Assembly (NCBI RefSeq): GCF_029227915.1
Contig: NC_079875.1
Location: forward strand, 16,049,001 to 16,113,000
Reading direction: 5' to 3'
Source of the DNA: Hydractinia symbiolongicarpus
Lineage: Eukaryota; Cnidaria; Hydrozoa; Anthoathecata; Hydractiniidae
Length of the DNA stretch: 64,000 bases
Shown: positions 21,808 through 33,900 of the stretch, piece after piece
Numbering within the stretch: the first letter of the stretch is position 1
Layout of the letters: each line of letters starts with the position of its first letter
Program-made: the position numbers and the translations under genes
The notes under the pieces: generated by a model
What the model saw: the letters and a program-made list of their open reading frames with translations, nothing else
Told to the model about the DNA's origin: nothing
The model's database searches: none

Positions 21808-22482
21808 GTCCGGGGCAAATCGATCAACATTCTCGGTCAACATTCTCGTCAACATTCTCGTCAACATTTTGAGCAACATTTTTCTGAAACATGGTCATCC
21901 ATTCTCTTTTTTTAAAATGGCAGCGAAGGAAGCTGCAGCATGTTTATTGCTGGCATTGTTAATAGATGACGATGAAAAAAGAAAGCGAGGTCCTACCAGA
22001 AAATGGATTCAAAGAAAGGAAGAGGAAGGAGGTCAATCAGTTTCTCCATTAATTCATCCTTCCATTTAAATTTTTTTTTATCAGCAGTGGTAGTTGCAGG
22101 ATCAGCTGAAGCAGTGACTTCCGCTATTTTCAAAATAAATATATCTGTATGTTTTGATCTTATTTTCATGGAAGTTGTGATACACACGAACAAAAACATT
22201 CGAATTTGTGCTAGAACATTCGAATTTGCAATTAAATGATTCGAAATTACTGAAAAATGTTGCCAGAAATGTTGATGGCTATAGCAAATCGTAGCAACAT
22301 ACAAAAATCATCAACAATGTTAATCAACATTTATAAAGAAGTTAATAAATGTTGATCAACATTTCCAGAGGCTTTTATTCTTCCTCAATATGTTGATGCC
22401 CGTACCAAATCGAGTCAACATTTTCATCAACAATTGTTGAGGGATAATGTTGCTCAAAAATTTGCCTCCATTTGCCCCGGCC
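21808..22482. mobile_element. Internally deleted Harbinger-like DNA transposon
   Basis: The ends are inverted (CCGGGGCAAAT at 21810 and ATTTGCCCCGG ending near 22480). Next to each end are arrays of TCAACATT motifs in opposite orientation. Inside, a plus-strand frame from 21917 (MAAKEAAACLLLALLIDDDE, then RKWIQRKEEEG) looks like the N-terminus of a Harbinger transposase. A minus-strand frame from 22169 ends KKFKWKDELMEKLIDLL, which resembles a Myb/trihelix protein. Autonomous Harbinger elements encode these two proteins, so this is a copy with both starts kept and the middle deleted. No clear target-site duplication was found. Confidence 0.65.
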
Positions 22483-24876
22483 TTCAGTACTTGATACAAT
22501 CAGTAGAATATTGTTCAATTTTAGTCATGTATCATGACGTTTTTTGACAGCAAATGAAATTGTTGCACGACAATATGTGTGATCGTGTTATTTAGTTCAT
22601 GATAAATTTTCTTATCTTTAATGATGACGTTACATGCATGTCGCCAATGTGTTTTTAGCTATCTATAAAATGACAGGTGATCAATCTCGGCGGTGGAGTC
22701 CTTAATGACTATGTGCGAACAAAAAAATAACTGAATTGTGAATATTTATGTTCTTTCTTAAAACATCTGGGTTTTTTTTAGAAGATTTCGGAATAAAATT
22801 CCCCGTCAAAGACATTGTGTTTCAAGAAAACAATGACTTTTTTCAACCAATCAGGAACATAAATATAAGCCATTTCAGCCGATCAGAGAAAATTTTAGGC
22901 TTTTTCACTGTAGAATTGAAAAATATGTAAAAATTGCACTCGTTTCTTGATAGAAAATAAAAACATAGCATGTATTTCGTGTAGATTAGCCAATCAAATT
23001 GCGAAACCAACTCAACCATGTGATAATCAGTAGTAGCTAGATATTTTCTACAGCGCTATTACATGCATCCTTGCCACCTGTTTACACAAAGTACCGAAAT
23101 TTGCATATCCTTATAATTTTCGATTACAAACCCCCCGGTTTTTAACTTAGTTCACAAACAGACAGCGATTATTGTAGTATAGTTAAAATACAACAAAAAT
23201 CTCTCATGTACTAATCTCCCTAGTGTTGATGATACCGAGTATTGTAATAAAAACGATTTTTATATCTTCATTGCGCTGTCAATTCTGATCCTAACAACGT
23301 CATCAAAAAATATTTTACAAGTGTACCCTGTAGCAGGTTATATTAGATTGTTGTTTGTCTTCATACGCCGGGATGACGAAGGAGACATTATTTGCCACAA
23401 AACATGTTAAACATGTATGTTACTACAGTGGATGACGTTACTATACATTTCCGAATTTGAAAGTGATTTAAAATGATAAAAAATCATCAAATTACAATTC
23501 CAAAAACGGTGTGCTTCAGAATATCTTACAGGCAATATGGGGAGGGGCGCTGTTTCAGACCACTCCTTGTCCCCCATCCTCACCTAGTTCAAATATGCTG
23601 GTATTGTTGGGTGTCTCACTAGTTCGTACTATTTACAAATTGAAGTAAAAGGTTGTTTTGCAAAAATGAAATTGTAGAAAATGCTGAGACTTGTTCATTG
23701 AAATGAAAGACTTGAGTATCATGTGAAAAGATTTGAACTTGTCGAAATTCAGTTGTCAATGCTACTTAAAATATACTAAATGTTGATGACGTCAGCACGA
23801 CCATTTTCCTGAATTTTGCGACTTCCGTGCGCGGCGTGGATTATTTTGTACTGAAATGCGCTAAAGAATGCTACTAGCGAATTCCACACTCTCTACCTGA
23901 CCTAGGTGTGCGTAAAAGCAGCGAGGTTTTAGCTTGCCGGCTGCAGCGTAGTGACTATTTCACGCTGTTCTTCGTGTTTTAAAACTGACAAAACAACTGC
24001 CTTTTAATTTTGACTATAATTGCAGTAAGCAAACAAAATTTGCACGCAAACTGATCTAAGGATAATGGTTAATCACGTGTTTTAATGATGTGTTCATATA
24101 GCTGGATCATTGAAAAGCTATTTTTAGAGCCTTTAAATCCAACAATTTGCCAGGTTTTATAATACCTGTAAAGCAAGGAGAGGAAGGGAATTTAGCGCAA
24201 TTTTACTTCCTGGAGTGGCATTAGGTGAACGAAATGAGAAATGGTTGTATTTTTTTCAATTTAAGGCAGAGATGTTGTTTGTTAACAAAATTTTAAAAAA
24301 AAATTGATTAAAAAATTAGTTTCTGTCGAAAAAACATTTTGCGTAGAAATTTTTGTTGATCAAGCGCAAATAAATGTTAGTTAGCCTTGCACGAGGAATG
24401 ATAGGTTTGTGAAACGTCTGTTTGGATTAGAATACATCATTTCAAAACGGCAGAAAACTTTAGTATTGGCTTCCATGTTGTCATGACAATAATGTTTCTT
24501 GACAAGCATGCACGAAAGTGTCTCTAAGTGATTACTAAAGTTAAACTTTTTGTGGATGAAAAAAAAAGCCACAGAAATTCATTTATCGTACACGATTTGA
24601 ACATCACCACAAATTTGTGATTTTGCAGCCATTTTAAACAGAAGACGGGTATAATTCAAAAAAGATAAATGATGGCATAAGCTGTCCCATAATACAAAAC
24701 ATCACCATCTTTAACAATAACATATACATATACATAATTAGTGCATATAAAATCAGGACCGTAACCAAAAGTTTCTACTTATTCGAGAGAGCACAATTCG
24801 TTAGAAAGTGGAGAAAAATTCAGCTTTGAAAACACAATGAGTCTGAAACTTATATAAGGCTAATTAAATGGTGGCT
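22483..24876. other. Gene-free region left of the tandem duplication
   Basis: Inspected for long frames, spliced exons, tRNA-like boxes and terminal repeats; none could be supported. Open frames here are short and lack family signatures. Confidence 0.4.
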
Positions 24877-25697
24877 CATCAGTCTTCGTATTGGTTACGA
24901 CACACTGAAAACAGAAATATTGTTTAAGAATAAAATTAGTGCGGTATTTTTCAAGTAATGATAACTTAATATATTGACTAGATGTTTGCCACTGGAAAAT
25001 CTACGGGAATTCACACATTTACAGCAAAGTCGATAAAAATATACCGCATTGTTATTCACAGCTTGAAGATTTTGTGCGTAAATAAGCATGCCCCTAGTTT
25101 CGCTGACAGACAGGTGGCGACTTTTATTATAGAGATAAATGCAGGCAGATAAGGCTCAAATTTAATTCACTTTCGACCGTAAATTTTTTACTAAAGAAGG
25201 GAAGCTCACATAGATACTTATCAAAAAAAGTCATATAGTCTTTTCATGACAGTATTTTTCGGACTGACCTTTCTCTGATGGGTGAGACAACCAACTGAAT
25301 ATCTCCGTTCTTAAAACCTGCCAGTCGTAAAGTGCAATATAAAAACTAGTTTGTGCAAAAAAAATTTTTTACTTAAAAATGGTATAATACTAAGTGATAC
25401 TAATGTTATAATACTTAATGATAATAAAAGCCAAATAGGAAAAATACACAGGAAGAAAAAAATATGTCTTGTTGTTTACGCCCCATTAACTATAGGTGGT
25501 GAGTTGTACTGAATGTTCAGAATAATAAAAAAAGTATTAACTATAAAAAGCATCTAACGTAACGTTCGAAAACCATCCAAATTTAATAGCCTGGATCCGA
25601 AGAAAAAAACGTTTAAATGTTTCTTTATAAAATGAAAGAAGAACATTGGCGAATATAGGCCAATGTATCCTACAAAAAAAGCAAATTACCTAAGAGT

Positions 25698-28600
25698 TCA
25701 GTTTGGACAAGCACCTTTGTCAATTGAAATATCATCAATTGCACGATCTGCCAATTTGCCCACAGCAATTGCATAGAAACGAACCTAAAGACAGATGTAA
25801 ATTCTAAAGATATTGAAATGTCCTCACTTAACTGACGGTAATGATTGGATTTGAGGTAATTTAACGAAAATAAATAAGTAAAAAACAAACAAAATAAATA
25901 TCGAATAATATGTGAAGAGATTTATACCTCGTAAGCAACATCTGGAGAAGAGGTCAAATTGATTTGTGTTTGGTGCCATTTATCATTAGGCAAACTTGAG
26001 TTTCTTGTAAAAAGAACAACTTCAATTTCCCTAATAATTTGTACTACCCAAAATGAACCCCACTTAATCGGAACTGCGGATGTTTCATTCATTTGTAACC
26101 AAAATGTCAAACATCCAGCGCCATTAACTGGTGGTAAGTTTGGCATAGCAAAATAGGATTCAGAAGAAGAATATTTTGTTGTTGTATCAGGTGGGCCAGA
26201 CGATGATTCAAAATATACGTAGTATCCTGAAGAGTTACCTAGAGGAATGAAGTAAGTTATATCTCACTGTGATGTACGAATAATAAACTGTTATCAATTT
26301 TTATTTTCATTAATAATTTACTTTTTAACCAGGATAGCTTTTTCAGCTCCTTATTGTACTGCTATCGACGAAGGGGGCTTAATGCATTTCAAGCTTTCTT
26401 TTTGAACTCCCAAAATGGTACAAACACAGAAATGAATTAACTACACAACTGCCTAAAATATCAGTTCTAAACGCTAATAAGAATGATCGATTCACTGGCA
26501 TTACTCAGTCGGGGTTTGAACCCACAACCTTCTGCGCTGAAAGCGAGTGTCCAGCCGCAAGGATGTATAACAACGTACCTAATGTATGATCATAGGATGG
26601 ACCAGTATAAGGAGAAGTAGTAGGGCCGTTGTTTATTCTCCATCTATTGTCATCTCTGCCGGGAAATCGAAAAAAACAGCTTGTCGCTCTGTCTGGGGCA
26701 TTTTCAAAAGAGCATGCTAAATTAAAAAAACTACAACACTTAATAAACAAACAAAGGAAATATAAATAACTTTATGATCAAAAGATCTGGAGAAAATAAC
26801 ACAAGCCAACATGAAAGCGATGTAATAACATTGTCTAAGCAAGAACAATGACACTGATGAAACCATTTAAATGTGAAATTGCGTCGGACAAATTCGTAGG
26901 AAATCATTCAAATTTTAAAAAGTTCTAAATACATATAATCATAAATTTTTATTTGCCTACGTTTACTACTTTTGTGGAACAAAAAACTGTATTGTTCTTT
27001 TTAGTAAGTTTAATAAAAGTTTAATAAAATCTAAATGTTGGACAGGACTAAAGGTAGTACGGCGTATGTTAAGTACCCTTAAAAATTAATGCATTCTCTA
27101 CCTGCGCAACCTTGTGTTGCGCATGGCTTTTTGTAGGATTCAAGAACCCCCATTCCACTACCAATATCACATTCATTGCCACCAAAGAGAGGACTTGGAT
27201 TAGTACATGTTCTGCTTCTTATGTTTGTACCAGTACCACAAGTAGCTGAACAAGCGGTTATAGACCATCTTGACCAGCCACCATGAACTAAAAGCATAAA
27301 AGGTAAAATAGCATGTGATGTTTACCGTAAATAAACGATAGAGTTTATAGCATAAAAAAGGACAAGAAATTCGCTCCAATTTTGAAGACTTTGATTATTA
27401 TCTAATTTCGCAATATTTTGACAGCGCGGTCGATGTATTAAATATCTATGTATTCAACCGCATTAACTGGGAGTTTTGGTCAAAATAATTTCTTTTTTTT
27501 AATAATTTTTAGTGCTTAAACATTAGAAATTTAAGTGCTGAAGATTGCTTTCTGAAGGACAGCTAGACACAATCAGGACATTTTCTTAAGCGTTCAACGA
27601 AATTCCATTATGCTAAGGTGTCGTAACCATTACTTATATTGGATGGCGTGCAAAGTGAAGAAAGCCAATTTAAAAAAAAATGAAAAAGCATTCGAAAAGC
27701 ATAGGTATTCAAATTAACCAGATTACTCGAATTCCACTATGCCATGACAAAGGATGACCTACGCTATACAAATTGTTTAACTATTGCATCCCATGCGATA
27801 TGTTGACTATTATCGCAAGTTTTCTTAATATTGTTAAAATAGTTTTCATTAAGATATAAAATAATAATAAAAGGGAGTCTAACTAGAAATTCAAGTTATT
27901 AACTATGATTTCCCTTGTTATTTGTTAGAACATTTGTGTTTTAAAAGGAAATATATTGCTATGTATGCTGATATCTCCTAAAAATAGCGTCACTACTATT
28001 GCAAAACAGGTAAAGTTTGAGTTTTGTATTGCTGCTCAAAAGTAAGCGCAACGGTAATTTAACGTCATATAGATGGATTGTTGTGAACTCGTATTAAAGC
28101 TTACTTTTCATATTATAAGTTTTCCCCCGCCTATCCGGAAATGGAAACTACACTTTTTAGTTTGTAAAATTAGAAAACCTGGACATCTTGGGCATTGAGC
28201 AGTGTCTGTTTCAATAAGTGCTCTCTTATTGTTCAGATCTAAACACATGCTGCCATTTCCAATTGGTGCAGGATGGTTGCACGTTCTGTTTCTTTCATAT
28301 GTTTCATTACCACAAGTTTGCGGACAGCTGGTGATATTAAACCATTCGCTCCAACCACCTTGGCCTAAGAATATATTAGAACTTAAATATATGTCAATTC
28401 TCATACTAATTACATAGTATAATTGGAAAGTACACTTACGGTAACACGGTGTTGTACCACAATATCTCTTTTCTTCTTCTTCTAGCCCCATTGTACCGTT
28501 AGTTCGAGTGCAATTACCCCCTCCAAACTCAGGTGGAGGATTGTGGCATTCTCTTAAACGGAACTGGGTCCCATTGTCGCATGTTTTAGAACATTGCGTC

Positions 28601-30126
28601 CAATTCGACCATTGAGACCAGTTACCATGAACTAAGAAATAATTTATGATAATAACTCAAAATGTGCCGCCAAATCTTGTCTTTTTATTGCTATCTGTGC
28701 GTTTAACTTTTTTCACAGTACCTTTACACAGTACCATTTTTACTTCGTAACATTGCATACACAAACCTTGAAGAAAACCCAACAGACACAGGATAATTTA
28801 AAATCGCATATGAAATTGCCTTTAATTGTAGAATATTATGCTACAAAAGGATAGATTATGCAACATCCTTGACTTGCACTTACCAGGACAAGGAATGATC
28901 ACTGGACACGGTCCGATCATTGTCGCGCTACCAGAACAGTTGTCGAACTGCAAAATGGCGTAAATGAGCTTAATTTTAAAATAGGATTATTGTCCTAGGG
29001 CGATAATGGGTATCAGTAACAAAGGACGTTAACTATTTGAGCTATTATGTACGTACAAGCACATTAATTTTGAACTTTCTTAAAATAAGCAATAACATGT
29101 CAAGAAATATAAAGAACTAGTCGTTAGCCCGTGGAAAAATCCACGGGTTCGCCCGTCGCAGCTAAGCTACCATTTTGCGTGACAGACAGACGGACGGACG
29201 GACAGACGTATACGGGCATTATAATATAAATGATAATACTATTTATAATGGACGTTGCATACCACCTGCTTGAAGTTCCAGGTATATTTGGTTACCAGTT
29301 CTAATTTTATCAACGAAAGTACTTCGGTTAAGGCACCCCGTGGCCTGAGTAAAATTAAACACAAAATTTCTCTCGTCTTTTCTGTTTCTGCGAGAAATGA
29401 GAAATTGGAATAAATTGTTTTGATATCTAGGATGTCACACTTAGACAAATTAATTTCACAAAAGTATACCAACCAGGACCAGTGCATTGTCCAGCAACCA
29501 ATGTACCGTCATCAATTGCAATATCAGAATTGTATCCAAATCCTTTAACTGCTTTAAAGAGGAACTAAATGGGAAAAAAATGTTAACTAATTGTGAGAAT
29601 GATAATACAGTTGAGTTAAATCTGTCAAAAAGGATGTGTGTCTGTGAAGAATTTTTAGAAATATCTTAGACAGCATAAATGTTATTCTAATATTGTTTTC
29701 TGTTCGGGGATTCGATTTGAGAATCTAATTGGCGCGTAAAAAATCTATTTTTATGAGATATTGTTATATATTTGTTATATCTTTTATCTTATATATTACA
29801 TATTACATATTAAGTTCTTACAGTCCTGTAGTCGGATAATTGTGTAGCTACAATAGCTGCAATTTGATAATTGTACAAGCTTCATATTGACAGAGAAATT
29901 TTATATTATTGCCTAACAAAGTCGCAACCAAAAAAAAAAGAATATACAACAGTTTCTATTAGATTACTTACTGACATATTTGTACCACCAACAACAACAT
30001 CAACATCAATGTTAATATTCATCCAATGTGATGCATTGTTTGTCAGCACTCCGTAGTTTTCCCAAAGAAGGGTTTGCGAATATGTAAGGCCATTGACCAG
30101 ATAAACATGTAATGAACCCATATAGC
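25698..30126 (-). pseudogene. Truncated duplicate of the TSP1/MAM gene
   Basis: Exon copies, 5' to 3' on the minus strand: 30126-29972 (end part of a MAM exon, cut at the duplication border), 29564-29474, 28946-28884 (TSP1 exon whose 5' two thirds are deleted with its acceptor), 28631-28440, 28364-28179, 27287-27102, 26716-26579, 26238-25928, 25784-25698. No signal-peptide exon or promoter is present. Transcription could reach it only by read-through past the stop codon and 3' end of the intact gene. It could supply alternative 3' exons to that gene, but the intact copy's own stop makes this unnecessary. An assembly artefact is a serious alternative. Confidence 0.75.
29119..29230 (-). repeat. 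Hairpin-ended interspersed repeat (copy in duplication copy 1)
   Basis: It begins with the hairpin CCCGTGGAAAAATCCACGGG, followed by CCCGTCGCAGCTAAGCTACC and the GACAGACAGACGGACGG stretch. It lies in an intron and is inverted relative to the copy at 19490. Confidence 0.75.
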
Positions 30127-30950
30127 ATACATCAGTCTTCGTATTGGTTACGACACACTGAAAACAGAAATATTGTTTAAGAATAAAATTAGTGCGGTAT
30201 TTTTCAAGTAATGATAACTTAATATATTGACTAGATGTTTGCCACTGGAAAATCTACGGGAATTCACACATTTACAGCAAAGTCGATAAAAATATACCGC
30301 ATTGTTATTCACAGCTTGAAGATTTTGTGCGTAAATAAGCATGCCCCTAGTTTCGCTGACAGACAGGTGGCGACTTTTATTATAGAGATAAATGCAGGCA
30401 GATAAGGCTCAAATTTAATTCACTTTCGACCGTAAATTTTTTACTAAAGAAGGGAAGCTCACATAGATACTTATCAAAAAAAGTCATATAGTCTTTTCAT
30501 GACAGTATTTTTCGGACTGACCTTTCTCTGATGGGTGAGACAACCAACTGAATATCTCCGTTCTTAAAACCTGCCAGTCGTAAAGTGCAATATAAAAACT
30601 AGTTTGTGCAAAAAAAATTTTTTACTTAAAAATGGTATAATACTAAGTGATACTAATGTTATAATACTTAATGATAATAAAAGCCAAATAGGAAAAATAC
30701 ACAGGAAGAAAAAAATATGTCTTGTTGTTTACGCCCCATTAACTATAGGTGGTGAGTTGTACTGAATGTTCAGAATAATAAAAAAAGTATTAACTATAAA
30801 AAGCATCTAACGTAACGTTCGAAAACCATCCAAATTTAATAGCCTGGATCCGAAGAAAAAAACGTTTAAATGTTTCTTTATAAAATGAAAGAAGAACATT
30901 GGCGAATATAGGCCAATGTATCCTACAAAAAAAGCAAATTACCTAAGAGT

Positions 30951-33900
30951 TCAGTTTGGACAAGCACCTTTGTCAATTGAAATATCATCAATTGCACGAT
31001 CTGCCAATTTGCCCACAGCAATTGCATAGAAACGAACCTAAAGACAGATGTAAATTCTAAAGATATTGAAATGTCCTCACTTAACTGACGGTAATGATTG
31101 GATTTGAGGTAATTTAACGAAAATAAATAAGTAAAAAACAAACAAAATAAATATCGAATAATATGTGAAGAGATTTATACCTCGTAAGCAACATCTGGAG
31201 AAGAGGTCAAATTGATTTGTGTTTGGTGCCATTTATCATTAGGCAAACTTGAGTTTCTTGTAAAAAGAACAACTTCAATTTCCCTAATAATTTGTACTAC
31301 CCAAAATGAACCCCACTTAATCGGAACTGCGGATGTTTCATTCATTTGTAACCAAAATGTCAAACATCCAGCGCCATTAACTGGTGGTAAGTTTGGCATA
31401 GCAAAATAGGATTCAGAAGAAGAATATTTTGTTGTTGTATCAGGTGGGCCAGACGATGATTCAAAATATACGTAGTATCCTGAAGAGTTACCTAGAGGAA
31501 TGAAGTAAGTTATATCTCACTGTGATGTACGAATAATAAACTGTTATCAATTTTTATTTTCATTAATAATTTACTTTTTAACCAGGATAGCTTTTTCAGC
31601 TCCTTATTGTACTGCTATCGACGAAGGGGGCTTAATGCATTTCAAGCTTTCTTTTTGAACTCCCAAAATGGTACAAACACAGAAATGAATTAACTACACA
31701 ACTGCCTAAAATATCAGTTCTAAACGCTAATAAGAATGATCGATTCACTGGCATTACTCAGTCGGGGTTTGAACCCACAACCTTCTGCGCTGAAAGCGAG
31801 TGTCCAGCCGCAAGGATGTATAACAACGTACCTAATGTATGATCATAGGATGGACCAGTATAAGGAGAAGTAGTAGGGCCGTTGTTTATTCTCCATCTAT
31901 TGTCATCTCTGCCGGGAAATCGAAAAAAACAGCTTGTCGCTCTGTCTGGGGCATTTTCAAAAGAGCATGCTAAATTAAAAAAACTACAACACTTAATAAA
32001 CAAACAAAGGAAATATAAATAACTTTATGATCAAAAGATCTGGAGAAAATAACACAAGCCAACATGAAAGCGATGTAATAACATTGTCTAAGCAAGAACA
32101 ATGACACTGATGAAACCATTTAAATGTGAAATTGCGTCGGACAAATTCGTAGGAAATCATTCAAATTTTAAAAAGTTCTAAATACATATAATCATAAATT
32201 TTTATTTGCCTACGTTTACTACTTTTGTGGAACAAAAAACTGTATTGTTCTTTTTAGTAAGTTTAATAAAAGTTTAATAAAATCTAAATGTTGGACAGGA
32301 CTAAAGGTAGTACGGCGTATGTTAAGTACCCTTAAAAATTAATGCATTCTCTACCTGCGCAACCTTGTGTTGCGCATGGCTTTTTGTAGGATTCAAGAAC
32401 CCCCATTCCACTACCAATATCACATTCATTGCCACCAAAGAGAGGACTTGGATTAGTACATGTTCTGCTTCTTATGTTTGTACCAGTACCACAAGTAGCT
32501 GAACAAGCGGTTATAGACCATCTTGACCAGCCACCATGAACTAAAAGCATAAAAGGTAAAATAGCATGTGATGTTTACCGTAAATAAACGATAGAGTTTA
32601 TAGCATAAAAAAGGACAAGAAATTCGCTCCAATTTTGAAGACTTTGATTATTATCTAATTTCGCAATATTTTGACAGCGCGGTCGATGTATTAAATATCT
32701 ATGTATTCAACCGCATTAACTGGGAGTTTTGGTCAAAATAATTTCTTTTTTTTAATAATTTTTAGTGCTTAAACATTAGAAATTTAAGTGCTGAAGATTG
32801 CTTTCTGAAGGACAGCTAGACACAATCAGGACATTTTCTTAAGCGTTCAACGAAATTCCATTATGCTAAGGTGTCGTAACCATTACTTATATTGGATGGC
32901 GTGCAAAGTGAAGAAAGCCAATTTAAAAAAAAATGAAAAAGCATTCGAAAAGCATAGGTATTCAAATTAACCAGATTACTCGAATTCCACTATGCCATGA
33001 CAAAGGATGACCTACGCTATACAAATTGTTTAACTATTGCATCCCATGCGATATGTTGACTATTATCGCAAGTTTTCTTAATATTGTTAAAATAGTTTTC
33101 ATTAAGATATAAAATAATAATAAAAGGGAGTCTAACTAGAAATTCAAGTTATTAACTATGATTTCCCTTGTTATTTGTTAGAACATTTGTGTTTTAAAAG
33201 GAAATATATTGCTATGTATGCTGATATCTCCTAAAAATAGCGTCACTACTATTGCAAAACAGGTAAAGTTTGAGTTTTGTATTGCTGCTCAAAAGTAAGC
33301 GCAACGGTAATTTAACGTCATATAGATGGATTGTTGTGAACTCGTATTAAAGCTTACTTTTCATATTATAAGTTTTCCCCCGCCTATCCGGAAATGGAAA
33401 CTACACTTTTTAGTTTGTAAAATTAGAAAACCTGGACATCTTGGGCATTGAGCAGTGTCTGTTTCAATAAGTGCTCTCTTATTGTTCAGATCTAAACACA
33501 TGCTGCCATTTCCAATTGGTGCAGGATGGTTGCACGTTCTGTTTCTTTCATATGTTTCATTACCACAAGTTTGCGGACAGCTGGTGATATTAAACCATTC
33601 GCTCCAACCACCTTGGCCTAAGAATATATTAGAACTTAAATATATGTCAATTCTCATACTAATTACATAGTATAATTGGAAAGTACACTTACGGTAACAC
33701 GGTGTTGTACCACAATATCTCTTTTCTTCTTCTTCTAGCCCCATTGTACCGTTAGTTCGAGTGCAATTACCCCCTCCAAACTCAGGTGGAGGATTGTGGC
33801 ATTCTCTTAAACGGAACTGGGTCCCATTGTCGCATGTTTTAGAACATTGCGTCCAATTCGACCATTGAGACCAGTTACCATGAACTAAGAAATAATTTAT

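Larger units (their letters stand above)
24877..30126 (-). repeat. Copy 1 of a large direct tandem duplication
   Basis: It matches 30130-36205 in the same orientation, at an offset of 5253 bases up to 28945 and 6079 bases afterwards. All the translated stretches I compared are identical. The copies are separated by only 3 bases. Copy 1 lacks the 826 bases found at 34199-35024 of copy 2. Because the unique 5' exons of the gene adjoin copy 2 only, copy 1 is the partial duplicate. Confidence 0.95.
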
